Positions 16,816-25,326 of a stretch of DNA of 64,000 nucleotides are shown in pieces (the stretch's first letter is position 1; each line of letters begins with the position of its first letter). The notes under the pieces are model-generated. The model was not told the origin of the DNA. It saw only the letters and a program-made list of their open reading frames with translations, and ran no database searches. This stretch comes from Drouetiella hepatica Uher 2000/2452 (GTDB lineage: Bacteria; Cyanobacteriota; Cyanobacteriia; Elainellales; Elainellaceae). Position numbers and translations under genes: made by a program. The stretch is taken from assembly GCA_019359505.1 (NCBI GenBank), contig JAHHHD010000010.1, positions 62,001 to 126,000 on the forward strand. Direction: 5' to 3'.

Positions 16816-17700
16816 TTAAGTCTGTCCCCCATGCTTAACCTTTTTGATCATGCTCCAGTAAAGAATATATACAGCTCTTTTAATCACTGTAGTAATTCCG
16901 CCCCACCAGATTTTCAGCAAAATGAAGGGTAGTGCAATCTTGGGGCAGGAAAGAATTGCAAAACTGCTGTAGTAAAGAGGATTGACCACCGATCGTTTTG
17001 AAAAATATCTTCTGAAGAAAAGAAGGAAATCAAGTTCCTTAAAATGACTAGGACCTGTTGTTTGCTCATTAATCCATAGCCTCACATCAGGATCAGTGAA
17101 GAGTCTTAGTCCCTTTTTATAGGCTCGAATTGTGAACTCATAATCAGAAAGATAGTGAGGAAGAAATTTAGGATAGAAGTCTCCAATTTTCAAGAGCGTC
17201 GAAACTTTCATAAATAGCCCTCTTGTGTCAAGGCAGTTAACTTCTTCGTCTGTGTCTGCTTCTCTAAATTTTAGAGACCAAAGGTCTGCCCTAACTCCTC
17301 GAGATACCAAATTTTGGGTCTGAAGACTATAGCCTTCTGCCTTCAGCAAATGACCATTACTTGAAGTTAATTTTCTCACCCCTTTTTCAATAAAATCTTC
17401 CTCGAAATGAACATCATCATTCATCATCAGGACTATGTCATCCTGATCAATTTCAAGACTTGATTTAATCCAATTAATTCCCTGCTGCAATCCCCCAGCC
17501 CACCACCAATCCCCTTGACCTCTGATCACAATAACAGAGGGAAGCAACCTAACGGCAGCTTCTGCTGTGCCATCTGTTGAACCATCATCAATCAGAATAA
17601 GCTGATAGTTAGAATAGGTTTGCGCCTTCAAAAACTTGATAAAAGCCAAGGTGATTTCGCGGCGATTGTGAACAGGCAGAAGAATATAAACTTTAGTCAT
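16816..17700 (-). CDS. Glycosyltransferase, GT2 family
   Basis: This 294-residue GT-A enzyme opens VYILLPVHNRREITLAFIKFL. It carries the GT2 motifs LILIDDGSTDGTAEAA, the metal-binding DIVLMMNDDVHFEEDF, and the acceptor-side motif LPHYLSDYEFTIRAYKKGL (the ED/DD-type catalytic acid). A hydrophobic stretch near residues 245-285 (YYSSFAILSCPKIALPFILL) could anchor it to the membrane. The rhamnosyltransferase-like layout suggests a role in EPS repeat-unit assembly, but the sugar is not known. Confidence 0.9.
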   Translation of the reverse strand: MTKVYILLPVHNRREITLAFIKFLKAQTYSNYQLILIDDGSTDGTAEAAVRLLPSVIVIRGQGDWWWAGGLQQGINWIKSSLEIDQDDIVLMMNDDVHFEEDFIEKGVRKLTSSNGHLLKAEGYSLQTQNLVSRGVRADLWSLKFREADTDEEVNCLDTRGLFMKVSTLLKIGDFYPKFLPHYLSDYEFTIRAYKKGLRLFTDPDVRLWINEQTTGPSHFKELDFLLFFRRYFSKRSVVNPLYYSSFAILSCPKIALPFILLKIWWGGITTVIKRAVYILYWSMIKKVKHGGQT

Positions 17701-17734
17701 GATTACAATCCCTCTAAATTGATGGACGCTAAAC

Positions 17735-17770
17735 GAGTGGGTATTGAATGAGTGGGTATTGAATGAATGG
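17735..17770. repeat. 15-bp tandem duplication upstream of the GT2 gene
   Basis: The unit GAGTGGGTATTGAAT occurs at 17735-17749 and again at 17750-17764, followed by a decayed third copy (GAATGGGTGATG). It sits between the ABC transporter stop and the GT2 start, just upstream of the GT2 ribosome-binding region. Confidence 0.85.
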
Positions 17771-17803
17771 GTGATGTTAATTGGGATTAATCTGCTATTT
17801 TGA

Positions 17804-19600
17804 TTAGGCTTTTACGACTTCGGCATAGCTACCTGATTTAACAATCCGTCCTTGCTCCAGCAGATAAACGCGATCGCAATGTTCTACTGTCGAGAGACGA
17901 TGGGCAATGATAATCACCGTTTTCTTTCCAGCAAGTGCTCTAATAGCCTCACTCACCCGCTGTTCTGTCTCGTTATCTAGTGCAGAGGTTGCTTCATCTA
18001 AGACTAAAATTTCTCGCTCGTGATATAGGGCACGAGCAATGCCAATTCGCTGACGCTGTCCTCCTGATAGTCTGACTCCACGCTCTCCCACTTGGGTTTG
18101 CACACCGTTAGGAAGTTGAAATACTAACTCTTCCAGTTGAGCAGCGACAATTGCCTCTTGCAGTCTAGAGTGATTAATCAAATGATCTGGAACACCAAAC
18201 GCAATGTTTCGTTCTACAGTGTCATCTAGTAAAAAGATAGATTGGGGAATGTATCCCAACATATTTTGCCAAGCGCGCAGGTTCTTGTAGATTGAAACCC
18301 CATCTACCGTAATGTCTCCCTTTTGAGGCGTCAGAAGTCCCAAGATAATGTCAACCAGCGTTGTCTTCCCCGCCCCTGACTTTCCAATAAAAGCGATTGA
18401 TTCTCCCTTACGAATCTTGAGAGACACGCCGTTAATAGCCGGAGCCAGCGTTTTAGAGTAGCCGTAAACTACATCTGCAAGCTGAACTTCTTTCATAAAG
18501 CGCATCGGGAGCGAAGCCTCGGTAGCCGAAGAGAGTTTCTTATCTGTCATACCTGGAGCTGTGTTGCTATAGGCGGCGTATTGTTGCTCTGCTTCTCTTA
18601 GATCTGCATACAAAATATCTACCGAATGCCGAGTGCCTTGAATGCTCCCTAACGTTCCCATGACTTGGCTGGCCGCAGGCAGTAAGCGAATGGAAGCGAC
18701 AGCAAATACGCTGAGGCTAGAAATGAGCGAATCTGTGCTGCGGGCAAAGATCAGTTGCGAGATGGCAATTAGCGAGACAATAAAGATCACCAAAACCGAT
18801 TCAATCAAAATTCGGGGCAACATCTCGAAACTGGCAGACAAGGATTCTGCTTGAGCATGTTGGTGCGTGAAACCCTCCATTTTGGTCTCAAAATAAGGCT
18901 CACAGCCAATTATGCGAGTTTCCTTCAAGCCCCCTAAGCCGTGATTCAGCGTTTGAATGATTTTTTGTTGAGATTCTGATGCAACTTTACCCCAAGTTTT
19001 CAACCTATTCTTCATGCTGTAAATTAGCAAGAAAATAGGCAGTAGAGCCGCTAGAGTCGTCACCAGTAAAAATAAATTGGTGGCAGCCATGAGAACAAAT
19101 AGAAAAATAAGAATCAGGAAGTTGGAAATGCCATATAAAAGCGCTAACAACACCTTGTAACAAAAATTTTGAGTCTCAATCAGGATGTTTTTAGTTAAGT
19201 CCGACGAGTTCTTTCCAGCGATATAGTTATATTCACCGTAAAGATAGGCTCGATTTAGGGTTTCAATAACAACTCCCCGATGAGAATGGCTAAACTTTAA
19301 AATGTAGTACTTTGAAAGAAAATAGAGAACTGATTTAACAATAAAAACAGTAATGATAAGAATACAGAGGAGAGCAATAAACGTCTCGTTAGACGTGATA
19401 TTGAATAGGATCGCTATCTGTTTTAAGATAGGTACCTGCTGAATTAATTTAGGATTTTGCACGATCGCAAAGAATGGAGCTAGTAATCCAATTCCAACAG
19501 TTTCTGTGATCGAGGAAACAATCAGAAATATCAGCAAAAGAGGAAGTTTTGCTCTTAGACTTCCTAAGATGAACCAAACTTTTTGAAAATACTTAGACAT
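17804..19600 (-). CDS. ABC transporter, fused permease and ATPase (PglK/MsbA-type flippase)
   Basis: This 598-residue half-transporter has an N-terminal type IV exporter membrane domain with about six transmembrane helices (residues 15-330). A C-terminal ATPase follows. Walker A (GKSGAGKTT), Q-loop region (GYIPQSIFLL), signature (LSGGQRQR), Walker B (ILVLDEATSALD) and H-loop (IIAHRLSTV) are all intact. It probably works as a homodimer flipping lipid-linked oligosaccharide across the plasma membrane, as PglK does. No Wzx-type flippase is encoded in this cluster, so it is the best candidate for that job (inference). Confidence 0.92.
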   Translation of the reverse strand: MSKYFQKVWFILGSLRAKLPLLLIFLIVSSITETVGIGLLAPFFAIVQNPKLIQQVPILKQIAILFNITSNETFIALLCILIITVFIVKSVLYFLSKYYILKFSHSHRGVVIETLNRAYLYGEYNYIAGKNSSDLTKNILIETQNFCYKVLLALLYGISNFLILIFLFVLMAATNLFLLVTTLAALLPIFLLIYSMKNRLKTWGKVASESQQKIIQTLNHGLGGLKETRIIGCEPYFETKMEGFTHQHAQAESLSASFEMLPRILIESVLVIFIVSLIAISQLIFARSTDSLISSLSVFAVASIRLLPAASQVMGTLGSIQGTRHSVDILYADLREAEQQYAAYSNTAPGMTDKKLSSATEASLPMRFMKEVQLADVVYGYSKTLAPAINGVSLKIRKGESIAFIGKSGAGKTTLVDIILGLLTPQKGDITVDGVSIYKNLRAWQNMLGYIPQSIFLLDDTVERNIAFGVPDHLINHSRLQEAIVAAQLEELVFQLPNGVQTQVGERGVRLSGGQRQRIGIARALYHEREILVLDEATSALDNETEQRVSEAIRALAGKKTVIIIAHRLSTVEHCDRVYLLEQGRIVKSGSYAEVVKA

Positions 19601-19642
19601 AGTTCAACCTGTAAGTTAAGCAGTAACCAATTAGACATTGAA

Positions 19643-20965
19643 TCAGCTGGTATGAAGTGAATTAGTATTTAACTTTGCGGCCGACAAAATATAGTAAAAC
19701 CAAATGTAGTCAACGGTAAGCAATCGACTTTCTACGGTGTTTGAACTCATTAGAAATATCATGATGAGGAGCGGTATCAAGCCATCAAGTGAGCTGCTTT
19801 GCAGGGCAAAACGAAAGGCTAAATAAGTGCTTCTCCCAAACGATAGTAGGAAAAGAATCAGACCTGTGATGCCTAAATCTAAGGTCAATTCCAGAAAACC
19901 GTTATGAGCCTCTACAGGTCTGAATCCAGAGTTAGTTCTTACAAAAGACGCAGGACCTCCTGGTTCTAGCCAAAATCCTCGATGACCATAGCCCAAAAGT
20001 GGCTTCTCTTGAACATAGCCTATGATCTGTGCCCAAAAATCTGCTCGACCCGTGAAGGTTAAATCTTTACCAAAAGCAGCAAAAACTGTCTCAATATTTT
20101 CAAACGCCAGTAGAGAAATGATCAAGCTTGCAACTATGAATACAACAAAGCCAGCGAAAGCTGGTCTAAACGGCACACTCTTAAAGAACTTCTTGAAAAA
20201 CGACATAACGGAAACTAGGGAGAGTAAAATAGCCGTTACTAGAAGACCGCCTGTCGAATTTGTTTTAATTAACACGAAGAAGAGTCCAAGAATGATCGGA
20301 ATTGAGAGCTTTCTATCTCTAGGATTTTGAATTGCGTCTAGAAACCAGATGGCGATCGTCAAGGCAAGAAATGCTGCAAGAATATTAGGATGAATCAATA
20401 ATCCTTTCCAGCCTTTTTCGTTTACACCTATTGATGGAATAAAAATTGAGAACAGAAGACCGAAAAAAGCAACAAAGGCATTACCAAATCTTAAAAATAC
20501 AGACAATTGCTTCCAGCTATAAGTTCTGCCGATGTGTGCAGCTAAAGCACTGGCAAAAACCAAGCCAACACTGTATCTAAAAGATATTTCGGGAACCGCA
20601 GACCATGATCCGGAAAACAGCAGAAACACCATCAAAAAGCCCAGAAATATATCCTTACTTAATAGAGATAAGAACTCGCCTAATAAGTGCTTAAATCGTG
20701 AGTTTACGATTATTGCAACAGAGGCATAAATAGCCAGCAAAATCATCGTATTCAGAGAAGGAAAAATCAGCCATTTTGGATGCAGCCGATTAATTGGAAA
20801 TATGTCTGTGCCTGGAATGGCAATTAGTGTAATAGCCGTAAAAGAAATATGTAGAAAAGCTCTAACTCTTCGACTCTTGCTAAGATTGATTGCCAGTAAA
20901 AAGTACACGACAGCACTGGCAGCAACCGTGAGAAATATTCCTGGATTTAGGATAATTTGCTTCAT
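19643..20965 (-). CDS. O-antigen ligase / Wzy-type polymerase family membrane protein
   Basis: This 440-residue polytopic protein has about 11 hydrophobic segments. It carries the Wzy_C signature region near residue 325 (PLLGYGHRGFW, then FRPVEAHNGFLELTLDLG), including the conserved histidine and asparagine of the periplasmic loop. Such proteins polymerise or ligate undecaprenyl-linked repeat units. It is the first gene of the minus-strand EPS arm, 515 bp from the divergently transcribed export genes, and is followed by the ABC flippase. Confidence 0.88.
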   Translation of the reverse strand: MKQIILNPGIFLTVAASAVVYFLLAINLSKSRRVRAFLHISFTAITLIAIPGTDIFPINRLHPKWLIFPSLNTMILLAIYASVAIIVNSRFKHLLGEFLSLLSKDIFLGFLMVFLLFSGSWSAVPEISFRYSVGLVFASALAAHIGRTYSWKQLSVFLRFGNAFVAFFGLLFSIFIPSIGVNEKGWKGLLIHPNILAAFLALTIAIWFLDAIQNPRDRKLSIPIILGLFFVLIKTNSTGGLLVTAILLSLVSVMSFFKKFFKSVPFRPAFAGFVVFIVASLIISLLAFENIETVFAAFGKDLTFTGRADFWAQIIGYVQEKPLLGYGHRGFWLEPGGPASFVRTNSGFRPVEAHNGFLELTLDLGITGLILFLLSFGRSTYLAFRFALQSSSLDGLIPLLIMIFLMSSNTVESRLLTVDYIWFYYILSAAKLNTNSLHTS

Positions 20966-21479
20966 AGAGTGAAGAACGTGACAACATCAAAACCCAATTG
21001 AAACCCTGATGCTCTTGACAGAAGTGTCAGTTACTTCAGATCTCTGCGATCTTATCGAATCAGCTTTGTGAAATTTATATAGAGACGATCGCCCCAGCAG
21101 TATATTCACAGCTCATAGCCTTGCTGATTCGTACATAACTTAACGCTGTATTCCTCTACTCACTCTGACATTCAGGAATTTCCCGGAAGTTGGTGTGTCA
21201 TCTTTATAGCTTCTTCAAGTAAGTTAATAATTTGACTGAGATTGTCCATACTGTGTGGATCTTTGGCAAATTGAGCGTGAGATGAATCAAGTGCAAAACG
21301 CAACGGCTGCATTGATTCTCAGAAAACACCTCGGTGAAGCAGCAGAGTGAAAACCCATCATCGTATAGGAATTTTGTAAAGCTTCCGGATATTTCCGGTT
21401 ATGAATGACTAAATCTGTAAACGTTGGACAGGATAGTCTGCCTTCTTGTCTTGAAAGTGCTGAATCCTGGTCGTAAACG
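20966..21479. other. 515-bp divergent intergenic region of the EPS locus
   Basis: This gap must hold the promoters of both EPS arms (Wzy-type, minus; Wza-like, plus). It is A/T-rich and shows no long palindrome. I cannot identify a specific operator. The minus strand contains a 46-codon open frame (21172-21312), listed separately. Confidence 0.6.
21172..21312 (-). CDS. Possible small protein in the EPS promoter region
   Basis: The frame ATG(21312) to TGA(21172) encodes 46 residues. It contains an acidic/hydrophobic amphipathic stretch (MDNLSQIINLLEEAIKMTHQ) that looks helix-forming. No good ribosome-binding site lies before the first ATG. The inner ATG at 21249 would give a 25-residue peptide. 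I do not recognise it, and it may be a gene remnant or chance. Confidence 0.2.
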   Translation of the reverse strand: MQPLRFALDSSHAQFAKDPHSMDNLSQIINLLEEAIKMTHQLPGNS

Positions 21480-23024
21480 ATGGCAGAATACATCCCAATT
21501 TTTGCGAAAAATCTACTGTACGGAGTACATTCTGTGATTCCAGCCTACTTAAGACGGCCCCTATCTGTAACGGGTGTTGCCCTAATAATCTTGACTACAA
21601 CAGCTTTTCCAGGCTATGGCGTTGAACCACGGGAAGTTAGCCCAGTTTTGCCTTCCAGCCCTAGCTTACTAATTGATGAGACTTATACCTTGGGAGCGGG
21701 TGACCAAGTTCAAATCGATATCTTCGATGCTCCAGAGTACAGCGGAGAGAACGGTAGATATCAAGTCCTAGTGGATGGCACCCTCAACCTGCCGCTTGTT
21801 GGCAGCGTTTCAGTCCAGGGGCTAAGTCTTGCGCAAGTGGGCAACCTGCTCTCAGAACAGTATTTCCGCTTTTATAAACGTCCTTTCACAACCGTAACGC
21901 TACTGGCTCCTCGTCCTCTGACAATTAATCTAGCTGGAGAAGTAACTAACCCAGGGTCTTACCCAATAACGCTAACTCAGCAGGGACAAGGCAGTAGCCA
22001 ATTTCCTACCCTGATTGCGGCACTACAGCTTGCGGGTGGTACAACCCAATCGGCTGATGTCAGGCAAATTCAAGTTCGTCGGCTTCAGCGCGGGAGAGCC
22101 GATCAGATCATCACAGTTGATCTATGGAGGTTTTTGCAAAATGGCGATCGCCAACAAGATCTAACCCTGCGAGACGGCGACACCATAATGATCCCAACTG
22201 CAACAACGATTAGTTTGGCAGAGGCCATTCAACTCGCAGATTCTAACTTTGCAGCAAAGCCTCAACCTATCAATATTGCTGTTGTGGGTGAAGTCTTTCG
22301 ACCCGGTTCCTACACTGTGAACAGCAATACCCGAACTGGAGCTGCTGGCGTACCAGGAACTACCGATCAGTTCAATAGTCCTCAAGACAGTGATTCATTT
22401 CCAACCGTGACTAAGGCGATTCAGCTCGCGGGAGGTATTAAGCCCTTAGCCGATATTCGTCGCATTCAAATTCGGCGTACTACTCGCTCAGGTATGGTGC
22501 AAACCGTTGATGTTGACTTGTTAAAGTTGATTCAGGAGGGAGACGCCAGCCAAGATACCATCTTGAAAGCTGGCGACACGATCTCTATTCCCACTGCTAC
22601 TGATCTGACTCCAGAGCAATCGGCTGAAATTGCTGCCGCCAGCTTTGCTCCCAACACCATTCAGGTCAATATTGTCGGTGAGGTAGAGCAGCCCGGAACC
22701 GTTCAAGTTCCACCCAATACTCCTCTCAATCAGGCATTGCTGGCAGCAGGTGGATTCGATAACCAACGTGCCCGTCGCAGCTCAGTAGACCTAATTCGCC
22801 TCAATCCAGACGGTACTGTCACCAAGCGGGAAGTGCCGATCGATCTGGCTCAAGGCGTGAATGATGGTACCAATCCGGCTCTGCAAAACAACGACATTAT
22901 TGTCGTACGTCGCTCAGGGGGTGCCGCCTTTAGGGATGGTTTAGATAACTTTCTAGGACCCGTTGGTGGTGTCGTCTCAACCTTTATCCCTGTCCTCAAT
23001 CTTCTGCGAATTTTTGGAAATTGA
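21480..23024 (+). CDS. Polysaccharide export protein with SLBB domains (Wza-like)
   Basis: This 514-residue periplasmic/outer-membrane export protein has an N-terminal hydrophobic signal region near residues 25-48 (RRPLSVTGVALIILTTTAF). The Poly_export domain follows (YTLGAGDQVQIDIFDAPEYSG). Three SLBB-type domains begin at INLAGEVTNPGSYPI, IAVVGEVFRPGSYTV and VNIVGEVEQPGTVQV. No lipobox cysteine is evident. It starts the plus-strand EPS arm and is followed 65 bp later by the Wzc-like kinase. Together they would form the trans-envelope export channel. Confidence 0.92.
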   Translation: MAEYIPIFAKNLLYGVHSVIPAYLRRPLSVTGVALIILTTTAFPGYGVEPREVSPVLPSSPSLLIDETYTLGAGDQVQIDIFDAPEYSGENGRYQVLVDGTLNLPLVGSVSVQGLSLAQVGNLLSEQYFRFYKRPFTTVTLLAPRPLTINLAGEVTNPGSYPITLTQQGQGSSQFPTLIAALQLAGGTTQSADVRQIQVRRLQRGRADQIITVDLWRFLQNGDRQQDLTLRDGDTIMIPTATTISLAEAIQLADSNFAAKPQPINIAVVGEVFRPGSYTVNSNTRTGAAGVPGTTDQFNSPQDSDSFPTVTKAIQLAGGIKPLADIRRIQIRRTTRSGMVQTVDVDLLKLIQEGDASQDTILKAGDTISIPTATDLTPEQSAEIAAASFAPNTIQVNIVGEVEQPGTVQVPPNTPLNQALLAAGGFDNQRARRSSVDLIRLNPDGTVTKREVPIDLAQGVNDGTNPALQNNDIIVVRRSGGAAFRDGLDNFLGPVGGVVSTFIPVLNLLRIFGN

Positions 23025-23089
23025 ACTGATGATCGAATCACACCTGTCATTAGCATCAACCTTCACTAGAAACATTTTAAGGTAATGAC

Positions 23090-25252
23090 ATGAATAGTAA
23101 GCAACCTTCCCTATCTCCATCTTCCGAGTCTAGTGAAAATCGTTTGATGCAGTTGTTTCAGAGTTCTGCAACCCCCACTCCTCAAGAAGAGCAGTGGGAT
23201 TTAGGCTGGGTCGGAGCGGTTTTTCGCCGCAGAGCAAAGTTAATCGCTGCGGTGATGATTGGCACAGTAGTAGCAGGTGGAGGGCTGCTCTTTTCTATCA
23301 AAAGCGTAACACCTGCTAAATATGCAGGTAGGTTTCAGCTTTTAGTAGAACCCGTTAATGCAGACCAGCAGCAGGCTCGCTCTTCAGCTCAGGCTCAAGG
23401 TGTAGAAAACAGCCTACCGCCCTTCGATCCGAGCCGTTCTAGTCTGGATTACGGTACTCAAATTCGGATTCTGCAAAGCCCTAGGCTAATGAATGGGATT
23501 GTTAAGGAATTGCAAACCCGCTATCCAGACATTACCTATGAAAAGCTGCTGCTTAACTTAGAGCTTTCTCGGATTACTTCACTGACTCTCGATCTAAAGG
23601 AGCAGGGCACTAAAATTATTGATGTATCTTATCAAGATTCTGATCCTAGGAAAGTTCAATATGTCTTAGATAAAATCTCTCAAGCCTACCTTCAATACAG
23701 CTTGAAAGATCGTCAATCTACTATTCGACAAGGGATCAAGTTCATTGACAGTCAGCTCCCTCAACTTCAACAGCAGGTGAACTCGCTCCAGGGTCAAATT
23801 CAAGATCTACGGGAACGCAATTCGATTGTTGACCCAGAACTAGAGGCGCAACAGCTCAGTCAGCAAGCTAGTAATTTAGGTCAGCAGTCGTCTGATAGTC
23901 AAACGGATCTTGCAGAAGCTCAAGCAAGAACTGAAACGCTTTCACAACAGCTTCAGTCCAACAATCTTACCTCTGTGTTAGGGGAGGCTCCTTACTACCA
24001 ATCGTTGCTCAATCAGTATCAGGAAATTGCGGGCGAGATTGCCACTGAGTCAGGTCGTTTACAGCCTGATAACCCAGCCATGCAGGCTTTGCTAGAGAAG
24101 CAGCAAAATTTACAGAGTCTGATGGATATAGAGGCTGCACGAGTTGTGAGCAAAGCGGCTGATTCTATTACGGTTGCCGAAGCGCGCGATCGCGCCATCA
24201 CTCAATCTGAAGCTGAAGTCAATCAAGAAATTCAGCTCATTCCTGCTGTAGCTCGACAGTATGCTGATCTGCAACGGGAGCTAGAGCTAGCAACAGAGAG
24301 CTTAAACAAATTTTCTAGCCGCCAGGAAGCTTTACAAATTGACGCTGCCCAGCAGGAAGTGCCTTGGGAGTTAATTACACCTCCACAGCTCATTCGAGAC
24401 GAGGATGGCAACCTGGAGAAAGTAGGTGCAGTCAACAGTGCAGCTCTGCTGGGTTTGATTGCCGTCCTCGGAATTCTACTGGGAATAGGGGTGGGTTTCC
24501 TGGTAGAAGTTTCTCAGGATATTCTCCAAACTCCAGATGAGACTAAGCGATCGACTGGGCTACCGCTCTTGGGTGCAGTTCCGCTTGACAAAGCTAAAAA
24601 CGCTGCCTTCATTGAGTCGTTTTACTCTATCTACAAAAATATTCGTTTGTTGCCTAGCTTTGACCCGCCCGCTCGCTCCCTAGCGATCAGTTCACCACAG
24701 CCGGGAGATGGAAAAACGACGATCGCCGTTAACTTGGCTCAGGCAGTTGCAGCTATGGGCAAGCGGGTGCTTTTGGTGGATGCAGACCTACGTCATCCTC
24801 AAGTTCATCAGCTCCTGAATTTGCCCAACACGCAAGGGTTAAGCGACATCTTTTCTGCTAACGTCAGTTTGAGTAACGCCATCCAGCCATCTGCTGTCAG
24901 AGACAATCTGATGGTGCTGACGGCTGGACAAACCGTTGGTGACCCGCTAGAGCTTCTCACTTCTGAGAAAATGCGAGCGATGATGGAACACTTTCAAACG
25001 GTGTTTGATCTCGTGATTTATGACACCCCTCCTCTCTTGGGCCTGGCAGATAGCGGTCTGATTGCTTCCCAAACAGACGGTTTGGTGCTGGTTGCCAGAA
25101 TGGGAAAAAGCAAGCGATCGGCTCTTGCACAAACCTTGGAGGAGCTAAAGATTTCCTCTACCGCTGTTTTAGGTGTGGTAGCCAACGCTGCCAAAGAAAC
25201 CGCAAATATGCCAGAGGGTTATTATCGCGCTCGTTCCCTAAGTCAATCTTAG
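23090..25252 (+). CDS. Polysaccharide co-polymerase / BY-kinase (Wzc-like)
   Basis: This 720-residue inner-membrane protein sets EPS chain length and couples polymerisation to export. The Wzz domain lies between TM1 (about residues 50-70) and TM2 (about 449-473), with a long coiled-coil periplasmic region at 210-420. The cytoplasmic bacterial tyrosine-kinase domain has Walker A (SSPQPGDGKTT, about 534-544), Walker A' (VLLVDADLRHP, about 560) and Walker B (LVIYDTPPLLGLADSG, about 642). The C-terminal tyrosine cluster is minimal, with only Tyr711-Tyr712 near the end, where proteobacterial Wzc has five or more. Confidence 0.92.
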   Translation: MNSKQPSLSPSSESSENRLMQLFQSSATPTPQEEQWDLGWVGAVFRRRAKLIAAVMIGTVVAGGGLLFSIKSVTPAKYAGRFQLLVEPVNADQQQARSSAQAQGVENSLPPFDPSRSSLDYGTQIRILQSPRLMNGIVKELQTRYPDITYEKLLLNLELSRITSLTLDLKEQGTKIIDVSYQDSDPRKVQYVLDKISQAYLQYSLKDRQSTIRQGIKFIDSQLPQLQQQVNSLQGQIQDLRERNSIVDPELEAQQLSQQASNLGQQSSDSQTDLAEAQARTETLSQQLQSNNLTSVLGEAPYYQSLLNQYQEIAGEIATESGRLQPDNPAMQALLEKQQNLQSLMDIEAARVVSKAADSITVAEARDRAITQSEAEVNQEIQLIPAVARQYADLQRELELATESLNKFSSRQEALQIDAAQQEVPWELITPPQLIRDEDGNLEKVGAVNSAALLGLIAVLGILLGIGVGFLVEVSQDILQTPDETKRSTGLPLLGAVPLDKAKNAAFIESFYSIYKNIRLLPSFDPPARSLAISSPQPGDGKTTIAVNLAQAVAAMGKRVLLVDADLRHPQVHQLLNLPNTQGLSDIFSANVSLSNAIQPSAVRDNLMVLTAGQTVGDPLELLTSEKMRAMMEHFQTVFDLVIYDTPPLLGLADSGLIASQTDGLVLVARMGKSKRSALAQTLEELKISSTAVLGVVANAAKETANMPEGYYRARSLSQS

Positions 25253-25326
25253 AAGAGGATCTTCAGCGATCGCGCTCGATAATCTCACTCAGCAATAACC
25301 CGTTCTGCTCTGGCCTCTGATTGATC

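Noticed and set aside
21287-21493. 68-codon minus-strand frame over the EPS intergenic region
   Set aside because: It overlaps the start of the Wza-like gene and has no recognisable sequence or ribosome-binding site.
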